Positions 5,955-10,328 of a DNA stretch of 10,328 bases are shown piece by piece (position 1 is the first letter of the stretch; each line of letters starts with the position of its first letter). The stretch spans positions 1 through 10,328 of the forward strand of contig DAOWEE010000089.1 of assembly GCA_030638625.1 (NCBI GenBank), given 5' to 3'. The notes beneath the pieces are model-generated. The model was not told the DNA's origin and ran no database searches. It saw nothing but the letters and a program-made list of their open reading frames with translations. The translations under genes and the position numbers were made by a program. The DNA comes from Methanosarcinales archaeon (GTDB taxonomy: Archaea > Halobacteriota > Methanosarcinia > Methanosarcinales > Methanocomedenaceae).

Positions 5955-7013
5955 ATGATTAACACCATGAATAATGTACCGTGTCCCGTGTGTGGGCGTC
6001 CTACCGAGCACCAGATTGACGGCAGGTGCAAGGAATGTTTCCTCAAGACCGTTACCCTGGCCCACATTCCACTGGTGGTCCGCACCACCTTCTGTTCTAT
6101 GTGCGGGGCAGTGAAAAGGGGCAAACACTGGGAATACCAGAAATTTGAAGTTGATGATTTGATACAGGGCGTCATCGAACAGGCACTAAAAATTGATTCC
6201 CAGGCTACGGATATAAGCACATCAATAGCACTTTCCAATAGCAACCCTGTCATATACCGGGCCCACATAACAGTCACGGGAGAGATTAAGGGTGTTAAAG
6301 CAGAGTCGCAACTTAATACTGAAGTCCGTATCACAAAGGAGACCTGTGATGCCTGCAGCCGCATGGCAGGCGGGTACTACGAGGCAGTGGTCCAGATACG
6401 GGCAGAGGGACGGTTCCCTGATGAGGATGAGCAGCAGCAGATGGTGAAACTGGTAGATGAAGTGGTGGAACGGCAGTACCAGCGGGGGGACAGATTTTCA
6501 TTTATTACCAGTGCCCAGGAACTGCCAGAGGGAACGGACATTTATCTGGGGTCCAACAGCTGTGCACGACAGGCATGCCGCTTGGCAGTGGAACGGTTCG
6601 GATGCAAGTATTCGGAATCTCCCACACTGTCAGGAAAAAAGGATGGCAAGGATATCTACAGGATAACATACAGCCTCAGGCTGCCAAGGTTGGTGCCTGG
6701 CGACATAATCAGGGTTGGGGAAGATTTCGTACTGGTCAACCGTTCTGCAAAAATGACAACCGGACTATACCTGGAATCCGGGCTGGAATTCTCTGAGCAC
6801 ACTGACAGGTTAAAAGACGCTAAAAAGGTGGCTGATGTGGACGAAGCCGAAAATGCCATAGTGGTTTCGGTAGAGCAGGATACGGTGCAGGTAATGCACC
6901 CCTCCACGTTTAAGCAAGTGACAATAAAAAAACCTGCACACTTCACTGGTACGGGCGGTGAAGAAGTCAAGGTCATTCTTACAGAGGACAGTATTTTCAT
7001 ATTGCCCTCATAG
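5955..7013 (+). CDS. nmd3: NMD3 family 60S-type ribosomal subunit protein
   Basis: This is the archaeal homologue of eukaryotic Nmd3, which binds the large ribosomal subunit during late maturation and, in eukaryotes, serves as its export adaptor. The archaeal role is presumably subunit maturation or quality control. From the ATG at 5955 the protein has 352 residues. Paired zinc-binding cysteines are C10/C13 (CPVCGRP), C25/C28 (CKECF), C47/C50 (CSMCG) and C131/C134 (CDACS), as in the family's N-terminal zinc domain. The rest matches the core seen in archaeal members (QGVIEQAL, YYEAVVQIRAEG, GDRFSFITSAQELPEGTDIYLGS) and ends in beta-rich OB/SH3-like sequence. The frame also opens at 5901, but a TATA-like box sits there. 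The ATG at 5967 is equally possible. No ribosome site precedes either. It is followed by taw2 after 14 nt. Confidence 0.92.
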   Translation: MINTMNNVPCPVCGRPTEHQIDGRCKECFLKTVTLAHIPLVVRTTFCSMCGAVKRGKHWEYQKFEVDDLIQGVIEQALKIDSQATDISTSIALSNSNPVIYRAHITVTGEIKGVKAESQLNTEVRITKETCDACSRMAGGYYEAVVQIRAEGRFPDEDEQQQMVKLVDEVVERQYQRGDRFSFITSAQELPEGTDIYLGSNSCARQACRLAVERFGCKYSESPTLSGKKDGKDIYRITYSLRLPRLVPGDIIRVGEDFVLVNRSAKMTTGLYLESGLEFSEHTDRLKDAKKVADVDEAENAIVVSVEQDTVQVMHPSTFKQVTIKKPAHFTGTGGEEVKVILTEDSIFILPS

Positions 7014-7027
7014 CAGGATATGGATAA

Positions 7028-8053
7028 ATGAAAGCGTTACTGGTACCTAAAGAGCAGGCAGAAGACTTCAGGAAACAACTGCTTGAGGCGGGGTACATGG
7101 ATACCAGGCGCAGGTTGAAGGTAAGGGGGGACGACCTGGAAATTCCTGTTACTGGTAATGTCCCGCCTGAATTTACAAATTTTCCGGATATCAGGCAGGA
7201 GAAGCCCGAATATTATGAAAACGAACCCACTCTTAGAGACCTGATGGAAGGATATGTGGACGGGGATACCCTGGATTTGCTGCCAGGGGGATGGCAGATT
7301 CTTGGTGATGTAGTTATAGTCTCACTGCACCCTGACCTGTATCCGGTCCGGTCAATGTTGGGTGATGCAATGCTTACCATGTACCCCTATTGCAAGAGCG
7401 TGTATCTTGACGGGGGTATTGAAGGAGAATTGCGACGGCCCACCCGTGAACTTATTACTGCACAGGATGGGGGGGAGAATCCTGCCCTGGCCGTACATAC
7501 CGAGAACGGGTGCAGGTTCAAACTGGATGTCACAAAGGTCATGTTCAGCAAGGGTAACCTTAATGAGAGGATGAGGATGGGGAAACTGGGTATGGGCGAG
7601 GTGGTGGTGGATATGTTTGCAGGTATCGGATATTTTACCATACACATGGCAGTGCATGGCGGGGCTGCAAGGATTATTGCCATTGAACTGAACCCTGAAT
7701 CACATCATTATCTTGTTGAGAATACCAGGCTGAACCGCGTGGAAGATATTGTGGAACCGATACTGGGCGATTGTGCAAAAAAGACGCCTATAGCAGTGGC
7801 AGACCGCGTGGTCATGGGTTATGTGGGGAGTACACACCATTACCTGCCACAGGGCATTGGAGCCCTGAAACCGGGCGGTGTGCTGCACTACCACGAGACA
7901 GTACCCGAAAAATTGATGCCAGAGAGGGCCATGGAACGCATAAGGACCGAAGCACAGGTGCAGGGGCGCAAGGCTGAGATACTTGATTGGCGCAAGGTCA
8001 AGAAATATGCACCCGGCGTCTGGCATGTGGTAGTGGATGCCAGGATAAATTAG
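7028..8053 (+). CDS. taw2: tRNA-Phe wybutosine aminocarboxypropyltransferase Taw2 (Trm5/TYW2 family)
   Basis: The protein is a class I SAM-binding enzyme of the Trm5/TYW2 family, 341 residues. Residues 1-45 resemble the small N-terminal D1 domain of the family (VPKEQAEDFRKQLLEAGYMD). The core has FSKGNLNER (173-181), the SAM loop VVDMFAGIGYFTIHMA (193-208), the acidic ribose-binding IAIELNP (217-223) and ADRVVMGYVGSTHHYLP (258-274), with LHYHE at 286-290. The MGY context, where Trm5 methylases usually have MNLP, favours Taw2. Taw2 moves the 3-amino-3-carboxypropyl group of SAM onto imG-14 to make yW-86 at G37 of tRNA-Phe. Trm5 (m1G37) is the alternative call. The ATG lies 14 nt after nmd3, so both probably share the promoter near 5889. 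Confidence 0.8.
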   Translation: MKALLVPKEQAEDFRKQLLEAGYMDTRRRLKVRGDDLEIPVTGNVPPEFTNFPDIRQEKPEYYENEPTLRDLMEGYVDGDTLDLLPGGWQILGDVVIVSLHPDLYPVRSMLGDAMLTMYPYCKSVYLDGGIEGELRRPTRELITAQDGGENPALAVHTENGCRFKLDVTKVMFSKGNLNERMRMGKLGMGEVVVDMFAGIGYFTIHMAVHGGAARIIAIELNPESHHYLVENTRLNRVEDIVEPILGDCAKKTPIAVADRVVMGYVGSTHHYLPQGIGALKPGGVLHYHETVPEKLMPERAMERIRTEAQVQGRKAEILDWRKVKKYAPGVWHVVVDARIN

Positions 8054-8114
8054 GGGTAATTCAGGCGTACATTATGCGTGTTTTGGATATACCTTAAGAG
8101 TAAATCTGCGGGAT

Positions 8115-8130
8115 AAGAAATTTATTTCTT
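8115..8130. terminator. Possible shared terminator between convergent taw2 and HPS-RraA genes
   Basis: AAGAAATTTATTTCTT is a near-perfect palindrome of 7-bp arms that overlaps the stop codon of the leftward gene. It lies in the 68-nt convergent gap. On the plus strand it is followed by a T-rich run. The loop is very short, so a stem of about 6 bp is more realistic. Confidence 0.3.
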
Positions 8131-9420
8131 TTCCCACTTTTCTAACTGCATGACTTTAGACAGAGTGGAACCTTTGACTATTTCATCCCTGATACGGCTC
8201 TCGTTCTTCTCCACTTCCACACCGCGGCGGGCAAGTTCGTAGGCCCTCTCCCTGGGCACTACCACTACGCCGTTGTCATCGCCCACTATGTAGTCGCCTG
8301 GACGCACGGTCTGGCCGGCACACTGTATCTCGGCATTGATTTCGCCAAAACCTTTTGGCTCACCGGCATTGGGCACAACTGCCCTGGCAAATATCGGGAA
8401 CTCCAGTTTCCTGATATCATCCACATCACGCACCGCACCATCGATAACCACCCCGGCAATCCCACGGTTAATGCAACTCAAGGTAGCCAGTTCGCCCCAC
8501 GGGGCGACCCGGTCGCTACCGCCGTTGTATATTACAATCACGTCGCCCTCTCCTGCAACGTCAATGGCCTCCACGGTCTTGGCCCAGTCCCCTTCAAAGG
8601 TCTGTACGGTAACGGCTGGCCCCACCATCTTCAGGCCGGGATTTATTGGGATTAGACCGTGCATGGCACCTTTTCGGTGCATGGCATCACTGATATTCGG
8701 GGTTGAAACCCTGGTTAGCAACCGCCTGGTCTCAGCTTCAAAATCAGGTTTCTCCAAGGGGGCGGATGATGGCGAATCCATGGCCTGCCGTATTTCCTGT
8801 GCAGAGGTGGTCACATTGGATGAGCGTGTTATATTGCCACCCACAATCACAATATCTGCACCTGCTGACACCGCTTGCCCGGAAGACCCTGCATCAAGAC
8901 CGCCTGCTACTGCAATTGGAATGGTTATCTTGCCCCTCATTTCCCTGACCACTTCAATTGGGTCCTGACCCAGCATCTGCATGTCAATGCCAACATGGAT
9001 ATTGATGATATCCACGCCCAATGCTGCCAGTTCCATGGCCCGCTCAACAGGCTCGGTCACTGAGATGAGGTCGCACATGAGCCTGGCACCGTATTTGTCA
9101 GCAGACCTTCGTGCATCTGCTATGGTAGAGTTGTCGGCACTCCCCAGCAGGATGACTATATCGGCACCGGATTTGACTGCCATCTCCACTTCAAGGGCGC
9201 CGGTGTCCATGGTCTTCATGTCAGCCAGGATGGTGCGGCCCGGAAAATTACTTTTCAGTGTCCTTACCGCATTCATGCCCTCGCTCTTAATGAGGGGGGT
9301 GCCGGCCTCTATCCAGTCTGCGCCGCCCTCCACGGCTTCATGGGCTATCTGCACGGCACGGTCCAGTTCGAGCAGGTCAAGAGCCACTTGCAGTATGGGG
9401 GCAGGATTGTTCATAGACAT
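8122..9420 (-). CDS. hps: 3-hexulose-6-phosphate synthase fused to an RraA-like domain
   Basis: Residues 1 to about 212 are a hexulose-6-phosphate synthase barrel of the OMP decarboxylase superfamily. It shows D15 (QVALD), E38 (WIEAG), the D67-x-K69-xx-D72 catalytic motif (LADMKTMD), H142 (IHVG) and the phosphate-binding VAGGLDAGS and IVIVGGNITRS loops. In archaea lacking transketolase/transaldolase routes this enzyme is thought to run from hexulose-6-phosphate toward ribulose-5-phosphate plus formaldehyde, supplying pentoses. A Ser/Pro linker (about 216-226) leads to an RraA-like domain (about 228-425). That domain has GDVIVIYNGG, APWGELATLSC and VVIDGAVRDVDD (R331, D332), residues shared with RraA and the HMG/CHA aldolases. 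Whether this half is an aldolase or regulatory is unknown. At 432 residues both domains are full length. The ATG at 9420 or at 9414 may be used; neither has a ribosome site. No partner isomerase (PHI) is in the window. Confidence 0.92.
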   Translation of the reverse strand: MSMNNPAPILQVALDLLELDRAVQIAHEAVEGGADWIEAGTPLIKSEGMNAVRTLKSNFPGRTILADMKTMDTGALEVEMAVKSGADIVILLGSADNSTIADARRSADKYGARLMCDLISVTEPVERAMELAALGVDIINIHVGIDMQMLGQDPIEVVREMRGKITIPIAVAGGLDAGSSGQAVSAGADIVIVGGNITRSSNVTTSAQEIRQAMDSPSSAPLEKPDFEAETRRLLTRVSTPNISDAMHRKGAMHGLIPINPGLKMVGPAVTVQTFEGDWAKTVEAIDVAGEGDVIVIYNGGSDRVAPWGELATLSCINRGIAGVVIDGAVRDVDDIRKLEFPIFARAVVPNAGEPKGFGEINAEIQCAGQTVRPGDYIVGDDNGVVVVPRERAYELARRGVEVEKNESRIRDEIVKGSTLSKVMQLEKWEKK

Positions 9421-9460
9421 TAGATATTGCTAATTAATCAAAACTCTATTTGTCACACAC

Positions 9461-9468
9461 CATATAGT
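9461..9468 (-). promoter_or_regulatory. Candidate TATA box for the HPS-RraA gene
   Basis: The leftward strand reads CACTATATGG about 44 nt before the ATG at 9420, so initiation about 25 nt downstream would leave a leader near 20 nt. It lies between this gene and the stop of the membrane-protein gene, suggesting separate transcription. AT-rich context makes it tentative. Confidence 0.35.
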
Positions 9469-9490
9469 GACTAGGGGTTATCATTACCAG

Positions 9491-9802
9491 TTATTTGCGC
9501 AGTACTTTCTCAATGATGTCCCCGATAAGCACTCCAACAATGAACGTAACCGTTACCATTAACATCATTATGACGAACACGAACGAACCTGCCAGCCCAA
9601 CAACAAGTCCCCCTCCAATGCCCGCTGCGATGCCTTCTGTCAATCCGCCGACCAAAAGTGCGATTATTCCCACAATAATGCCCAGTACCAAACCTATCTT
9701 CAGTCCCTTGAACAGGATGTGCAGGTAATCTTCTGCACCCTTATTGACAAAACCGTACATAATGCCGATTAACAGGATCAATAAACTTAGAGTAAATTCC
9801 AT
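9491..9802 (-). CDS. Small glycine-rich integral membrane protein of unknown function
   Basis: I do not recognise this family. The 103-residue protein is almost wholly hydrophobic. Likely membrane segments are residues 2-19, 35-53 and 73-95, with a glycine-rich stretch at 53-72 (GGLTEGIAAGIGGGLVVGLAG) that could form part of a fourth helix or a tight GxxxG helix-packing region. Charged residues sit mainly between segments one and two (KGAEDYLHILFKGLK) and at the end (DIIEKVLRK). There is no signal peptidase site, metal motif or catalytic signature. The ATG at 9802 has GAGGTG with 8 nt spacing, so expression is credible. It lies between the HPS-RraA gene and the U32 gene on the same strand but has its own upstream AT-rich region. 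A structural or pore-like role is only a guess. Confidence 0.8.
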   Translation of the reverse strand: MEFTLSLLILLIGIMYGFVNKGAEDYLHILFKGLKIGLVLGIIVGIIALLVGGLTEGIAAGIGGGLVVGLAGSFVFVIMMLMVTVTFIVGVLIGDIIEKVLRK

Positions 9803-9810
9803 GTTGTGCT

Positions 9811-9816
9811 CACCTC
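9811..9816 (-). promoter_or_regulatory. Shine-Dalgarno sequence of the small membrane protein
   Basis: GAGGTG, 8 nt before the ATG at 9802. It matches the archaeal anti-Shine-Dalgarno well and supports this short frame as a real gene. Confidence 0.75.
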
Positions 9817-9881
9817 AATAATTATTGGTCTGAAACAATGTTCAATTACCATTCAATTGCTGTCAATAATGTTATATCAAC

Positions 9882-9894
9882 ATAACTTATAAAT
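9882..9894 (-). promoter_or_regulatory. TATA-like box of the small membrane protein gene
   Basis: The leftward strand reads TAATTTATAAGTTATG. Initiation about 25 nt downstream would give a leader of roughly 60 nt containing two copies of an AATTGAA-type repeat and the GAGGTG ribosome site. Confidence 0.4.
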
Positions 9895-9951
9895 TATGAT
9901 TTAATACATTTTTGATGTGGACTTTTATTGGAGGGTGGTGGGATAGTCATC

Positions 9952-9969
9952 TGAGTATAATATTACTCA
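9952..9969. repeat. Inverted repeat TGAGTA-N6-TACTCA
   Basis: Perfect 6-bp arms, 9952-9957 and 9964-9969, flank a TAATAT centre. The site lies about 60 bp upstream of the likely TATA box of the membrane-protein gene and behind the U32 gene. It could be a binding site for a dimeric regulator, but no regulator gene is visible here. Confidence 0.4.
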
Positions 9970-10000
9970 TTTTCGATTTGGGGAATAACCATGAATTATC

Positions 10001-10010
10001 TATAAAAAAT
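10001..10010 (-). terminator. T-tract after the U32-family gene
   Basis: ATTTTTTATA lies 4 nt beyond the TGA of the U32 gene on the leftward strand. A T-run of this kind fits an archaeal intrinsic terminator and would separate this gene from the membrane-protein gene. Confidence 0.4.
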
Positions 10011-10014
10011 ATCC

Positions 10015-10328
10015 TCACAAAACTCCACTGAAATAATGCCCGGTAGAGTATTTACCTCCACAATGCCCGTTGGTTTCATTATCTATGGCTTTACGGTAAC
10101 TTTGCGTCAACTTTAGGGTGGTTTTTTTATTATACGTTTTTGCCTCGATTCTCAGGCAGTTGACACCTGCATCAATTAGTTCAGGAATGTGACTTAACAT
10201 GCATAATTCCCTGGAGTTCATGACATAGGTACGTTTTTGCTCATCAATTTTCACAGGATAAGTGAAACCTTTTTCATCTTCCATCAAAGCCTCATGCATT
10301 CTCTCATCAGGGAACAATTCTCCCAACA
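10015..10328 (-). CDS. U32 family peptidase-like protein, C-terminal end only
   Basis: The frame is open to the right edge; only the last 103 residues are visible and the true start lies outside the window. The visible part matches the end of U32-family proteins. It has EDEKGFTYPVKIDEQKRTY (visible residues 16-34), the NSRELCMLSHIPELIDAG helix (37-54), LRIEAKTYNKKTT (58-70), a YRKAID helix (77-82) and the closing STGHYFSGVL. U32 proteins were named as collagenase-like peptidases, but bacterial members act in RNA base hydroxylation and ubiquinone synthesis. The role of this archaeal member is therefore not settled. The usual LKIEGRMKS is here LRIEAKTYNKK, pointing to an archaeal subgroup. The catalytic or cluster-binding region is not in view. 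Confidence 0.78.
   Translation of the reverse strand, partial: LGELFPDERMHEALMEDEKGFTYPVKIDEQKRTYVMNSRELCMLSHIPELIDAGVNCLRIEAKTYNKKTTLKLTQSYRKAIDNETNGHCGGKYSTGHYFSGVL

Noticed and set aside
5894..6364. 156-codon leftward frame opposite nmd3
   Set aside because: It covers the conserved zinc-finger part of nmd3 in antisense and matches no family.
7028..8053. Annotation as tRNA (guanine-37-N1) methyltransferase Trm5
   Set aside because: The segment after the SAM-binding region reads MGY, followed by VGSTHHYLP, not the MNLP context usual in Trm5, so Taw2 fits better; a family tree would settle it.
8336..8968. 210-codon rightward frame opposite the HPS-RraA gene
   Set aside because: Antisense shadow of a conserved two-domain protein; composition is typical of a reverse-frame artefact.

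Overview
This window looks like core chromosome of a methanogen-type euryarchaeon, most likely in or near the Methanosarcinales and their ANME-2 relatives. The signs are a split RNA polymerase B subunit (separate B'' and B'), a short archaeal RpoH, a PCNA clamp next to the iron-sulfur primase subunit PriL, NMD3, a Taw2-type wybutosine enzyme, a hexulose-6-phosphate synthase fused to an RraA-like domain, and an archaeal-type tRNA intron. Intergenic DNA is AT-rich with archaeal TATA/BRE-like boxes. The species cannot be fixed from this sequence.

Layout. A long leftward run occupies positions 5794 to 1: pcn, priL, tRNA-Lys(UUU) with a 32-nt intron, rpoH, rpoB'' and rpoB' (cut by the left edge just before its C-terminal zinc-binding part). 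It holds the sliding clamp, half of primase and the start of the RNA polymerase operon. A divergent promoter region of about 160 bp (5795-5954) separates pcn from a rightward pair, nmd3 and taw2, concerned with the large ribosomal subunit and tRNA-Phe modification. A short convergent gap (8054-8121) follows. The right end is again leftward: the HPS-RraA fusion, a small glycine-rich membrane protein of unknown role, and the C-terminal end of a U32-family protein cut by the right edge.

I see no mobile element, CRISPR array, defence island or obviously new system; this is mostly housekeeping DNA. The points worth a second look are small: a recent 42-nt tandem repeat in the priL tail whose last copy carries an extra base and shifts the frame; the tRNA-Lys intron with a canonical bulge-helix-bulge; a T-rich stretch that may serve both as the tRNA terminator and the rpoH promoter; the HPS-RraA fusion; and the unassigned membrane protein with an unusually structured upstream region.
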